Source of the DNA: Mesorhizobium huakuii
GTDB lineage: Bacteria > Pseudomonadota > Alphaproteobacteria > Rhizobiales > Rhizobiaceae
DNA: 64,000 nt
Direction of reading: 5' to 3'
NCBI RefSeq assembly: GCF_030160235.1
Contig: NZ_BSNY01000027.1
Coordinates: 1-64,000, forward strand
Below, in pieces: positions 17,433 to 25,123 of the stretch (position 1 is its first letter; each line of letters starts with the position of its first letter). The position numbers and the translations under genes were made by a program. Under the pieces are notes generated by a model. That model was not told the origin of the DNA and searched no databases. It saw only the letters and a list, made by a program, of their open reading frames with translations.

Positions 17433-17757
17433 CCTGCGGGCACGGGACAAAAATCCCTCGCCTTTTTCCGCGCTCAGGGAGCCTATTAGGCGCCCTTCGG
17501 GCCATGGCGGCTCAAACCTCCCCCGAAGGCGAAAACACGTCCCTTTGCGACTCGTCTGCGGCCCAAAATCAAGGCCCCTTGGCCCTGGCGCGCAAGATCA
17601 ACCTAAACGTCATCGAATTTTCACCAACCGGTATGCAACCGTTTGCCCGAGTATGCTAACATATTGAAAAATCTACATATTATATAGACTTCTGGGACGA
17701 TTGACACATTTGGCAACACCATGGCAACATTCGGCATCAAAATGACCCATGTAGCCG
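17433..17757. other. Intergenic with promoter-like AT stretch and TGGCAAC doublet
   Basis: No gene was found in these 325 bases. The first half has a small GGGA-CAAAAA-TCCC hairpin (17444-17457) that could end the preceding transcript. The second half is AT-rich (ATATTATATAG near 17680) with a TTGACA at 17701-17706 overlapping the TGGCAAC pair at 17711-17728. This looks like a regulated promoter for the genes at 17758-19326. Confidence 0.45.
17711..17728 (+). promoter_or_regulatory. TGGCAAC doublet in promoter region of gene at 17758
   Basis: TGGCAAC is present at 17711-17717 and 17722-17728, again 11 bp apart on the same strand as the two terminal doublets. It directly follows a TTGACA (17701-17706) and lies 30-47 bp before the ATG at 17758. 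A protein that binds the att arms could also bind here and control this promoter. Confidence 0.45.
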
Positions 17758-18102
17758 ATGAAAAGACCTGCCATAGCCTACGCAAGACCGACCGCTAGTA
17801 CACGAACCGGCAACGGTTCTGCTTTGCTTGAAGGGATCGACGGTCGCACTGCCGGCGCGCGCCGCTATCGCGAACTTCTCTTCAGACTTAACGGCGAATT
17901 GCAATTGGAGCTTTCCAAGGCCAAGCGCCGCATGACGACACAACAGGAATTGTTGCTTCGCCGCGCCGCTTTCCTGGCGCTTTGGTGCGAGACGACCGAA
18001 GCGAAATTGGTCAACGGCGAAGACATCGACATTGACGCGTTCAACGTCGCGACAAACACACTACGCCGAATTCTCACTGATACCGGCCTTCCCCTCAATT
18101 AA
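17758..18102 (+). CDS. Small helical protein, possible packaging-related
   Basis: The 114-residue product has a basic N-terminus, then GIDGRTAGARRYRELLFRLNGELQLELSKAKRRMTTQQELLLRRAAFLALWCETTEAK and a last helix (FNVATNTLRRILTDTGLPLN). The order (short Gly-Arg-Thr turn, two long helices, final amphipathic helix) recalls small proteins encoded just before terminase genes in alphaproteobacterial prophages, but no terminase is present here. It is followed after 18 bp by the gene at 18121, so the two are probably one operon. Function is not established. Confidence 0.55.
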   Translation: MKRPAIAYARPTASTRTGNGSALLEGIDGRTAGARRYRELLFRLNGELQLELSKAKRRMTTQQELLLRRAAFLALWCETTEAKLVNGEDIDIDAFNVATNTLRRILTDTGLPLN

Positions 18103-18120
18103 CGTACGAAAGGTATTTCC

Positions 18121-18885
18121 ATGGCACTCCCGCAGAACCAGCGCGCGCCGCACCTCACTACCAATACCCATGACCCGCTGATCGACCTTCGCGTCGTTGA
18201 CGAAGCTGGCGGCGATCATCTGCTAGGCGAGCGATATCTGAAGCCAAATCTCGCGGAGGCCGTAACGACCGATGCCGTTGTCAGTCAGATGAAAGGGGCT
18301 CACGACAGTTTGCGGAACGGTTTCACGGCAATGAAAGCGGCACTGCGATCCCAAGACCCGACAATGACGCCGGAAGCCAACTTTATGGACCTGAAAAAGC
18401 GCGCAGATGGCTGGCTCGACAGCATTGCGAAACTCGCCACGGATGCTAGCACGCAAGCGAAGCGAACGATTGAGGGTATCGACAATGATATCCGCGCAAA
18501 GCTTGAAATTGAGGACGGTCCCCGTTCAAACGAAATTCGCCGTCATCTTCTCGGGCTGAAGGAAAATGACCGTCTTACGGTTGCGTTGAAGGCCATTGAT
18601 GCCGGCGACAAGGAAACCATGGCCGCCGTTCTAATCGGGCCGTCATTTCTAAGTGGCTTTTCGGATGATCAGCGCACGATGCTACGCAATAGACAAGGCG
18701 AGAAAATGGCTGGCGACCTGATCGCCCGCAAAAAAGTCTTGGAGGAGTGCATCTCTACCAATCTGCGAACGGTAGATGAAGCGCTGTCAGCCGTTGACGC
18801 GATTTTCCCTCGACATCGCGTAGAAGAGATTACGAAACGAAGGCAGGCGACGAAGGCGGTTAGGGACGGCTTTCATCCGCTATAG
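18121..18885 (+). CDS. Hypothetical helical protein of element B
   Basis: The 254-residue product has no signal or membrane segment and is predicted by eye to be almost all helix: many heptad-like stretches (MKGAHDSLRNGFTAMKAALRSQ, ADGWLDSIAKLATDASTQAKRTIEGIDNDIRAKLE) and a basic C-terminus (ITKRRQATKAVRDGFHPL). A ribosome site AAAGG precedes the ATG. It is the larger member of the 17758-18885 gene pair. A scaffold-like or morphogenesis-interfering role would suit a satellite but nothing proves it. Confidence 0.6.
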   Translation: MALPQNQRAPHLTTNTHDPLIDLRVVDEAGGDHLLGERYLKPNLAEAVTTDAVVSQMKGAHDSLRNGFTAMKAALRSQDPTMTPEANFMDLKKRADGWLDSIAKLATDASTQAKRTIEGIDNDIRAKLEIEDGPRSNEIRRHLLGLKENDRLTVALKAIDAGDKETMAAVLIGPSFLSGFSDDQRTMLRNRQGEKMAGDLIARKKVLEECISTNLRTVDEALSAVDAIFPRHRVEEITKRRQATKAVRDGFHPL

Positions 18886-18969
18886 TTACCTGGAATTCCC
18901 ACCGGGCAGGTCATTAAGGATTTTGGCCGAGAATAGGCAGAACGTTTCCTTTTGCCGGGTCAAAATCAG

Positions 18970-19326
18970 ATGAACAGCCTCGTTCTCACTGGAATTGCCG
19001 CAGTCGCCGCTACTGTGGGCATCGCTGCCTACACGGGCGATCTTGGAACAGTTGTTGAACCGGTTGTTCGCGACTGCGCTCGTCATATTGATTTGTCTCC
19101 CGTCCGCCAAGATGGAGGAATGTCGAGTTATTGCAAAACGCTGTTGCGAATTCTCGTCTGGCAAAAAGGCGAGATTTACGCGAAACGCTTAGTCATTTCG
19201 GAAGGGCTTTCGAATCTAAATACGGGCAATCCGATGACGGATGCGCTTGCGAAAAGATTGGCTGAGCGCGCTAAAAATGGCGACTTTGATAAGGCCGCCC
19301 CCTCTGCGATCGAATCCGCGCAATGA
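18970..19326 (+). CDS. Small membrane-anchored protein of element B
   Basis: From the ATG at 18970 the product has about 118 residues: an N-terminal hydrophobic helix (MNSLVLTGIAAVAATVGIAAY) acting as membrane anchor or uncleaved signal, then a soluble region with two cysteines (VRDCARHIDL, SYCKTLLRILVW). It ends 12 bp from the convergent gene at 19339. The family is not recognised; the ribosome site is weak. Confidence 0.5.
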   Translation: MNSLVLTGIAAVAATVGIAAYTGDLGTVVEPVVRDCARHIDLSPVRQDGGMSSYCKTLLRILVWQKGEIYAKRLVISEGLSNLNTGNPMTDALAKRLAERAKNGDFDKAAPSAIESAQ

Positions 19327-19338
19327 GGCATTTCCAAT

Positions 19339-19977
19339 CTACGGCCACTTAGCGTCAATGGCGGCACGATTGCTTTTGATCACGTCTTTAATTTGTCGGC
19401 CTAGGCCGGGCTCGTTGTCGTTCTGTCTGTCGTCAAGATCGATGCCAGTGGCTCGATGATAGAATTCGCGACAGAAGACGCTAAAAGTTCCATCGGGAGT
19501 TTCGGTAGGCTTCACCGTTCCAAACTCCAAAAAGAAGTCGAAAGCCCCTTCGACTATGCGCCGCTTACCCGTTTTGCGAGATGCCCCATTGGTATTGTCG
19601 AGCATGCACCGCTGAGCGCTTTTCTCAATGTTCGCCAGTGCATCGAGCAAGGCGGTTTGCTCGGGGACTATCCTATTTAATCCCCAAGCGGCTCCCATAA
19701 AATTCATATGCGTGTAGGCAAGCCTTGGATAGCGACTATCATGCTTGGTCAAGGACTCAATTGAGCGCGACAGTGCGCGCGCTTGATCCGCCAATTTTGT
19801 TAGAAACTCATTATTCTCGCTTTTCGGGTGTTCAAGCGTCAGATGCGCATCGAAAGAACCAACGAAACTATTCCGCAAACTTCGTTCGAAGCCATCGTTG
19901 AAGATGTCGCGACCTTCGCTAGTGACCCAATCGAATAACTTCCGCAATTCACGGTCGAATCTCTCATCATCAGCCAT
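19339..19977 (-). CDS. Hypothetical gene overlapping the integrase gene
   Basis: The ATG at 19977 is chosen because it lies eight bases inside the 3' end of the integrase gene, an overlap typical of translational coupling; longer in-frame starts would run deep into the integrase gene. The product of 212 residues starts MADDERFDRELRKLFDWV and contains a conserved-looking GKRRIVEGAFDFFLEFGTVKPTETPDGTF block. No known domain was recognised. Coupling to the integrase suggests a role in integration, excision or element maintenance. Confidence 0.6.
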   Translation of the reverse strand: MADDERFDRELRKLFDWVTSEGRDIFNDGFERSLRNSFVGSFDAHLTLEHPKSENNEFLTKLADQARALSRSIESLTKHDSRYPRLAYTHMNFMGAAWGLNRIVPEQTALLDALANIEKSAQRCMLDNTNGASRKTGKRRIVEGAFDFFLEFGTVKPTETPDGTFSVFCREFYHRATGIDLDDRQNDNEPGLGRQIKDVIKSNRAAIDAKWP

Positions 19978-21364
19978 TCCGTGAACTCCGCAGACTGATG
20001 ACATTGGCGGGCGGCGGATTAACAATCGAGCGCAATTTCCCTGCCCACAATTCATGAGCTTCGCGCATTTCATCCGCGAATTGATGTTGGTCGTAGACGC
20101 GGGCAATTCCTTTCCTTGCATGTCCGATGACCATCTCGGCGATCTCTGTGGGAATGCGCAGTGACGAAAGCCGAGTGCGGACAGTGCGGCGAATGTCGTG
20201 CAAAACGAAATCAGGAAGAGTGACCTTTTTAGGATCGTCACCGCGTTTCCGAGCTATTGCTTTCAACGTGCGGAGAATCCGCGCATCAAGCCGCTCTTTA
20301 GCCTTGCTAAAGCCATTGACGGGCAGAACGCCAGCTGTTGTCGAAAACAAATAATCGCCGGTGTGTTTGCCGATCCAATGCGGAAGCGTTTCGATGATCG
20401 AAAGCGCGTCGTCAGTCAGCGGCACCATGTGGGAAGCATCCGACTTAAAACGCTCGGGCGGAATCGTCCAGACCTTCGTACTTTTTTCGAGCTTGCCCCA
20501 ATCTATCGGCGCATCGCCCGGCTGGCGCGAACGGAGCAGCCGAACCAAGTCGGGATGGAATTCGCTCCATTGGCCCTCCCCGACTTCGCTCTTGCGCTGC
20601 CCGGTTACCGCCAGGAGCCGGAAGAGCGGGCCGTAGGGATAGCCGAGACGCGCCGTCGCCCGCCAGAGCGCCGCAAGCTCAACGTCGGCTAGAACGCGCT
20701 GGCGGGGTTTCTTTTCCCCAATTAGGGCCTTTGGCTTCAGGCGGTCGCATGGCGACGCTTTGAGGCCGTAGGGCTGATTGATCGCCCAATTGAAAAACGA
20801 GCGGATATCGGTCAGCACGTTGTGCGCGTGAGCTAGCTTGCCTTGCTTCGTAAGCCCTTTGATCAGCGCCTTAACGTCATCGTCGGTGACATCGGTAATC
20901 GGCCTGTCTTTCCAGAGAGGAAGAACTTCCTTCCTCAACTCATACTCGACAACCTTGCCGCGTCGTTGTTTTTTGAGTTTCTCGGAAATGAAATCCTCAA
21001 CGACAATTCCGAACCGCAAATCACGCTTGCGCTCAGCATCTTCCTTGGCTTTCCGCTGAGCCTCGCGCGGATCAACGTTTTGTTTGATAAGTTTTCGCCA
21101 TTCGTCGGTACGTTCGCGGGCTTCCTCAAGTGTGAGATCGCCTTTTCCGCTCTCGCGATATTCGCCAAATGCATGGCGCGTTGGATGCTTCGATCCCGGA
21201 AAGCGAGTTACCATTACGAAGGTCCGGCGAAACTCGCCTTTTTCGTTTTTCGGTCCAACGCGAACCATTAGATTGCGCGTCTTCTCGTCCTTCACGTCAT
21301 ACCAATTGTCAGCAGGCCGCAACGCCTTCAACTCGCGGTCGGTGCTGTAGGATCGATTTTCCAT
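19970..21364 (-). CDS. int: Tyrosine integrase of element B
   Basis: From the ATG at 21364 the enzyme has 464 residues. It has an N-terminal arm-binding domain (ADNWYDVKDEKTRNLMVRVGP), a SAM-like core-binding domain (YELRKEVLPLWKDRPITDVT) and a catalytic domain with the R motif TGQRKSEVGEGQW, the HxxR motif LHDIRRTVRTRL, GHARKG and the nucleophile in RVYDQHQF. It lies 164 bp from the right att repeat and points away from it. Its upstream region carries the TGGCAAC doublet and an inverted GTTGCCA, so expression may be self-regulated. It differs clearly in sequence from the integrase of element A, although both appear to use the same tRNA-Asn site. Confidence 0.92.
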   Translation of the reverse strand: MENRSYSTDRELKALRPADNWYDVKDEKTRNLMVRVGPKNEKGEFRRTFVMVTRFPGSKHPTRHAFGEYRESGKGDLTLEEARERTDEWRKLIKQNVDPREAQRKAKEDAERKRDLRFGIVVEDFISEKLKKQRRGKVVEYELRKEVLPLWKDRPITDVTDDDVKALIKGLTKQGKLAHAHNVLTDIRSFFNWAINQPYGLKASPCDRLKPKALIGEKKPRQRVLADVELAALWRATARLGYPYGPLFRLLAVTGQRKSEVGEGQWSEFHPDLVRLLRSRQPGDAPIDWGKLEKSTKVWTIPPERFKSDASHMVPLTDDALSIIETLPHWIGKHTGDYLFSTTAGVLPVNGFSKAKERLDARILRTLKAIARKRGDDPKKVTLPDFVLHDIRRTVRTRLSSLRIPTEIAEMVIGHARKGIARVYDQHQFADEMREAHELWAGKLRSIVNPPPANVISLRSSRNG

Positions 21365-21378
21365 GCCCTGGGCTCCCA

Positions 21379-21422
21379 TGGCAACATCGTGGCAACATTT
21401 TCGATGCAATACCATGTTGCCA
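21379..21422 (+). promoter_or_regulatory. TGGCAAC doublet plus inverted GTTGCCA (right end, integrase promoter)
   Basis: TGGCAAC is at 21379-21385 and 21390-21396, 11 bp apart, with an inverted GTTGCCA at 21416-21422 and a further ATGCAACAC just after. The cluster lies between the integrase start (21364) and the right att repeat (21528). In the excised circle it would form one arm of attP, with 11493-11510 as the other. Confidence 0.55.
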
Positions 21423-21527
21423 GATGCAACACAATGAATGCCGATGCGCGACCATCCATCTGAAATCACTATGGTTTATGAGAGGCGGCGAAACGGTAAG
21501 AGACGGTGCGAAATCCGCGCCTATACG

Positions 21528-21575
21528 TCTGTTAACCGGTTGGTCGCTGGTTCGAATCCGGCCCGGGGAGCCAAA
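21528..21575 (+). repeat. att site: 3' half of tRNA-Asn(GTT), right copy
   Basis: This is identical over 48 bases to 11387-11434, including the anticodon loop, T-arm, acceptor strand, CCA and two A. Upstream sequence (CCGCGCCTATACG) does not supply the 5' half of the tRNA, so this is the distal attachment site of element B. Chromosomal flank starts at 21576. Confidence 0.93.
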
Positions 21576-21957
21576 CATTTCCAAAAACTTAGACGAAATC
21601 GCTACTTTTCCTCATTTGCGGGAAAGTTCCCCCTGGGGTCTACGCCGCTGATTTCCCTCGGCGCTGCCACTGCGCATCGGGACCCGCCAAGCGACGGATG
21701 TCCGCCGGAATGGAGACAAACGCACTTTGGTCGGCAAGAGTTTCGAGGCCCAACCTGTCCGCAGGCCGGAGCTTCACTGTCATGCCTTCAAGGGTTGAGG
21801 CAGGAGTGGCGAAGATGCACCGTCCCGAAACGGGCTGGTTGGAAGCTAATGGCTAGGAGAATCACGGCCATCTATGGCACTATATTCATGGGCGCTAATA
21901 GGGGGGACGACGGACTTCGTGAAACATTCCGAAACCGTCAGTTTTTAAAGCAGGAGC
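21576..21957. other. Intergenic flank after element B
   Basis: These 382 bases contain no gene that I can support. Several short open frames exist but have no ribosome sites or recognisable products. It is the first sequence outside the att repeat. Confidence 0.4.
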
Positions 21958-22152
21958 ATGGCCGACACCAAACCGTCGCTCTCAACGGTAGAAATCAGCC
22001 AATCCTTGGGCGAGTGGGTTGTTGCGATCGTAACAACGGACGGCCACACCTATTATAGAGCCTTCGAACGTGAGTCCGATGCCGTCGCTTTCGCTGTGAA
22101 TCAGCGTTTGCATCTGGGATTGCAACTTCCGCCGCCCGACTGGTCGCCATGA
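21958..22152 (+). CDS. Small hypothetical protein
   Basis: The 64-residue product (MADTKPSLSTVEISQSLGEWVVAIVTTDGHTYYRAFERE...) has a beta-rich middle and an acidic-to-aromatic end. An AGGAG ribosome site stands right before the ATG, the main support that it is expressed. It has no recognised family and no operon partner. Confidence 0.5.
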   Translation: MADTKPSLSTVEISQSLGEWVVAIVTTDGHTYYRAFERESDAVAFAVNQRLHLGLQLPPPDWSP

Positions 22153-22165
22153 ACTGGCACCTTGC

Positions 22166-22357
22166 TTACGCCTTTGTCCTCCTGGGCTGGCCCGGGTTCA
22201 GGAAGCCATCCCTAATCAGGTCCAACGCGTCGAGCGCGTCTTCATCCAACAAGTTTGTCAATGGCACTCCACCCACGCGCACAACCTTGTTGTTGTCTAT
22301 GTCGTAGACCTCCCAGAGACCATCACTGACCCGTCGGATTGCGTGCCGTCGTTCCAT
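22166..22357 (-). CDS. Small hypothetical protein
   Basis: The 63-residue product reads MERRHAIRRVSDGLWEVYDIDNNK..., then a VGGVPLTNLLDEDALDALDLI segment, similar in style to short rhizobial proteins of unknown role. It is convergent with the 21958 gene, with 13 bp between. The ribosome site is weak. Confidence 0.45.
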   Translation of the reverse strand: MERRHAIRRVSDGLWEVYDIDNNKVVRVGGVPLTNLLDEDALDALDLIRDGFLNPGQPRRTKA

Positions 22358-22431
22358 AAGAGGTCTCTAATAAACGAGTCACCGAAGCGCCAGCAAGAAA
22401 ACTCGATCCAAAGAGTTAACGGTGGAAAACT

Positions 22432-22626
22432 ATGCTCGCATTGGCAAGCTCGCGAATGACGCGCAAAGAGGCAGCGCCAGATCAGATCAAACTGGCAATC
22501 GGACTTTTCCTCGAAGGCGAGTTCGCCGGCGCCATCACCTCAAATCGTCAAGCACTTCCGAAACGGAGCCGGCTTGCGTTTGTGGTCAAGCGATGCTCGA
22601 CCTTAAGGGCAAGGAGGATGGCATGA
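22432..22626 (+). pseudogene. Truncated small rhizobial protein gene
   Basis: Residues 9-37 (MTRKEAAPDQIKLAIGLFLEGEFAGAITS) look like the start of a rhizobial family that opens with KEAA.RQIE.AI.LF and goes on for over 100 residues. After AITS the frame turns into unrelated arginine-rich sequence and stops at residue 64. It is most likely a 5' fragment joined to other DNA. Confidence 0.4.
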
Positions 22627-22642
22627 CACGCCGCTGCCCTGC

Positions 22643-22843
22643 CTACCAGCCCAAACGGACTATCCGGGAGAGCTCGGCAATGTCGCCATAGATCATCGAA
22701 CCCTTGACGAGAAAACATTTGCTACCGAGAACTTTGAAGAGTGGGCTCGACGCGGTGCAAACCGGCCGGTCCTTGTCCTTGGCCTCGGCATAGCCGATGC
22801 TCATGGCAAGGACAGCGATAGCAATGAGTGTCGTCTTGCTCAT
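22643..22843 (-). CDS. Small secreted protein
   Basis: The 66-residue product has a clear signal peptide (MSKTTLIAIAVLAMSIGYAEA) and a mature part of about 45 residues with two cysteines (PVCTASSPLF, SKCFLVKG), which could form one disulfide in the periplasm. No family was recognised. It converges on the fragment at 22432. Confidence 0.5.
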   Translation of the reverse strand: MSKTTLIAIAVLAMSIGYAEAKDKDRPVCTASSPLFKVLGSKCFLVKGSMIYGDIAELSRIVRLGW

Positions 22844-23278
22844 ATTGGGCCACCCAAGCCAGCGAGCCTCTGCAAAACATGAGACATAAGTTGCGTGCCT
22901 ACATACATTAGCTCTTGCGCATATAAGGCTTCATCCATCAATTGAATGAAGCGGAGCGATCCTTGATTGCGCGCAAAAAGGTGTACGAGCAGAGCTCCGC
23001 CAGCGCGTTTCCGCCGACGACGGCGCGCAAACAGAAGAAATGGCGGCGAGCCTCACTTCGAATGTCGGCTTCATTCCTGACTACGAGACCCGAAGTCGAT
23101 TTGCTACATGAAATCAGAGCCGGCGGAGACGAGAGAGCGGCCGAGGCGAGCGTCATAGAAATCAACGTTTCACCATTGCTTTCTGAGGAGCCTGCGATGG
23201 ATTACGTGGGACCTGACGGCGAGATCAATCCTTGCGTTGAAGTTGTCGAAGCCTGCGGAGCCATCCCCGCGATGCCCC
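22844..23278. other. Stretch with no supported gene
   Basis: Frames on both strands cross these 435 bases (including a plus-strand frame from 22942) but their translations are low-complexity or arginine-rich and lack ribosome sites. An AT-rich patch near 22890-22940 could be a promoter for something, but no downstream gene was identified. Confidence 0.35.
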
Positions 23279-23641
23279 TCACGCTATACGGACAATGCTT
23301 TGCGCATGGTCATGCAGTTGTTTGGCGGCCCGGCGGTGTTCGATCGCGTCGCCGCTGCAAACAACCAGGAACTGCGCCGCGAACTCGTGTGTATTTGCGG
23401 CCGGGATGGCAAGCATGGCCTTCACGATCTCCGACATGTCTTGATAGACGCGTTTCAGATCACGATCGGAAATGTCCAGGGAGATCGAATTCACCAGCGC
23501 CTCCCAGCGCCGGAAACCCGCCAGGATGGGACTTTCGTTCGAGTTTGCGGCAAAAATCTTTTCCGCCGCAGCGGCTCCTATGGGCGCAAAGGAGACCGTC
23601 GTGCCTACCACCGTGCGTCTGGTCATTGCATCAAACATCAT
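23279..23641 (-). CDS. Tat-like signal hypothetical protein
   Basis: The start at 23641 has AGGAG seven to eight bases upstream. The 120-residue product begins MMFDAMTRRTVVGTTVSFAPIGAAAA, a twin-arginine-like leader, followed by FRRWEALVNSISLDISDRDLKRVYQDMSEIVKAMLAIPA, a helical pattern seen in many short rhizobial proteins of unknown function. The end falls inside an otherwise gene-poor junction zone. Confidence 0.55.
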   Translation of the reverse strand: MMFDAMTRRTVVGTTVSFAPIGAAAAEKIFAANSNESPILAGFRRWEALVNSISLDISDRDLKRVYQDMSEIVKAMLAIPAANTHEFAAQFLVVCSGDAIEHRRAAKQLHDHAQSIVRIA

Positions 23642-23860
23642 GTCCGAACTCCTACGACTGAGGGTAATTCTGTAGGGCCGGCGATCCGGTGGCACATTGT
23701 TCTGCGTCAAATTTTGCCAACGTCGAAAGCCGGCAGGTGGAGCATGAAGGAGAACTTCGGCTGGTGGGTCGATCGAGCCATTCATCGCAATGTCGCGCGC
23801 CGCTCCCGCTTGCGCGCGGCTGTCCGCCGCGCGATAGATGCGTCGGTTCAGGGAGGACTC

Positions 23861-24292
23861 ATGCGCAAAATCCTGGTTTCGGTTCTGCTGGCCGCGGCTG
23901 CGCTTTACGCGAATTGCGCCCTTGCACTCGACAGCAGCGGCACGCCTGTCGTCGTCACCCCGCTCGTATCACGCACCACCACCGCTTCCGGCCAGCCGAT
24001 CACGCTGCCGCAGAAGAACGTGCAGGTGCTGGTGTCGACCTTTGACATCGCGGTGGGCGCGACCTTGCCGGTGCACCGGCACCCCTTTCCGCGCTACGCC
24101 TATGTCGAGGCCGGAACGCTGAAGGTCACCAATGTCGAGACCGGCAACAGCAACACCTACAAGACAGGCGATTTCATCATCGAAATGATCGGGCAGTGGC
24201 ATCAGGCGACAAATATCGGCGATGGCCCGGTCAAGCTCCTGGTCATCGACCAGGTCGAGGAAGGCGCCAAGAACACGGAATTGCGCCAGTAG
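23861..24292 (+). CDS. Exported cupin-domain protein
   Basis: The ATG at 23861 is set by an excellent GGGAGGACTC ribosome site. The 143-residue product has a signal peptide (MRKILVSVLLAAAALYANCALA) and one cupin barrel with the metal-binding pattern GATLPVHRHPFPRYAYVEAGTLKV and a second motif ending in WHQATN. Such periplasmic single-domain cupins are common in rhizobia with unknown substrate. It stands alone; the next gene is convergent. Confidence 0.82.
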   Translation: MRKILVSVLLAAAALYANCALALDSSGTPVVVTPLVSRTTTASGQPITLPQKNVQVLVSTFDIAVGATLPVHRHPFPRYAYVEAGTLKVTNVETGNSNTYKTGDFIIEMIGQWHQATNIGDGPVKLLVIDQVEEGAKNTELRQ

Positions 24293-24396
24293 CCGCCAAG
24301 TGCCACGCTCATGCGCCGAAAGGCGGGAGGCAACCCGCCGCCCGCCTCCCCGCTCCGTAGCGGATAACCATCCTGCCTCCAGCGCGGGACCAGCAC

Positions 24397-24852
24397 TCAG
24401 CCCCAGGTGCCGACCATCTGTCGTGTCGTCGCGTTCAGCCGGTTGAAGGCGTTGATCAGGGCGATCTGGACAACCAAGGCGGCCAGCGCCTTTTCGTCAT
24501 AGTGGCGGGCGGCTTCATCCCAGACATCGTCCGGCACGGCGTCGGGCCGGTCGGCGAGCCGCGTGCCGGCCTCGGCCAGCGCCAGGGCCGCCCGTTCGGC
24601 GTCGGTGAAGTAGGGCGTCTCGCGCCATGCCGCCAGAGCAAAGATGCGCTCGTCCTTCTCGCCGGCCTTCTTCAGTTCGCGCGCGTGCATGTCGACGCAG
24701 AGGCTGCAGGCATTGATCTGGCTCGCCCGCAGATGAATGAGCTTGCGCGTCACATAGGGTATTTCGGCTGCCTCGGTCGACTTGTCCAGCGCCAGCAGCG
24801 CCTGCAGGGCGCCTGGGATGAGCATCACGGGATTCTTGAGCCTGGCTTGCAT
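24397..24852 (-). CDS. Carboxymuconolactone decarboxylase/AhpD-family protein
   Basis: The 151-residue protein has the AhpD core INACSLCVDMHARELKKAG, with the redox CxxC and a following histidine, which in AhpD gives thiol-dependent peroxidase activity. The remainder (RETPYFTDAERAALALAEAGTRL, then DEKALAALVVQIALINAFNRLN) fits the YnjC/CMD subfamily often controlled by a sigma factor or regulator. No regulator gene is adjacent. A hairpin and an AT-rich leader lie upstream. Confidence 0.88.
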   Translation of the reverse strand: MQARLKNPVMLIPGALQALLALDKSTEAAEIPYVTRKLIHLRASQINACSLCVDMHARELKKAGEKDERIFALAAWRETPYFTDAERAALALAEAGTRLADRPDAVPDDVWDEAARHYDEKALAALVVQIALINAFNRLNATTRQMVGTWG

Positions 24853-24896
24853 GGTCTTCTCCTTTGAAGCGTTTCGTCAGGACGTGTTTTGTCGAG

Positions 24897-24917
24897 CCCG
24901 GAAGCAGTGCTTCCGGG
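24897..24917. repeat. Perfect 9-bp hairpin upstream of AhpD-family gene
   Basis: CCCGGAAGC-AGT-GCTTCCGGG is a perfect 9-bp stem with a 3-base loop. It lies in the untranslated region between the AhpD-like gene and cutC, with no T-run on either side, so it is more likely a structured leader or REP-like unit than a terminator. Confidence 0.5.
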
Positions 24918-25123
24918 ATTTCAGCTGATGGAACTTCGGCTGGCGCCGCGCAGCCACCGGTCAATCAATAACCAGGCGGCTATGGGTTATTCATAACTAC
25001 ACAGTTATAAGACTGTCAAGCCGGGAAATGTCGACTGGTCCAAATGGCGGTGCGCCGTTCACGCTTTCGCGCCGGCCGCCCGGGTGCTAGGGCTTTGCGC
25101 AACATCATGGACTGGATCGCCCC

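Larger units (their letters stand above)
11435..21575. mobile_element. Integrated element B at tRNA-Asn, 10.1 kb, satellite-like
   Basis: The element lies between two perfect 48-bp tRNA-Asn repeats and carries its integrase next to the right repeat. Contents in order are an orphan P-loop ATPase, alpA, a PrimPol-DUF3987 protein, five plus-strand unknown genes, and a minus-strand gene overlapping the integrase gene. It has recombination, regulation and replication functions but no visible capsid, portal, tail, holin, relaxase or type IV secretion gene. This is the content of a phage satellite or mobilisable replicative island. Base composition is visibly more AT-rich than the flanks, most strongly inside the ATPase gene. 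Confidence 0.85.

Noticed and set aside
22942-23661. A 239-codon plus-strand gene in the junction zone
   Set aside because: No ribosome site, no recognisable domain, and its second half is antisense to the better supported gene at 23279-23641.
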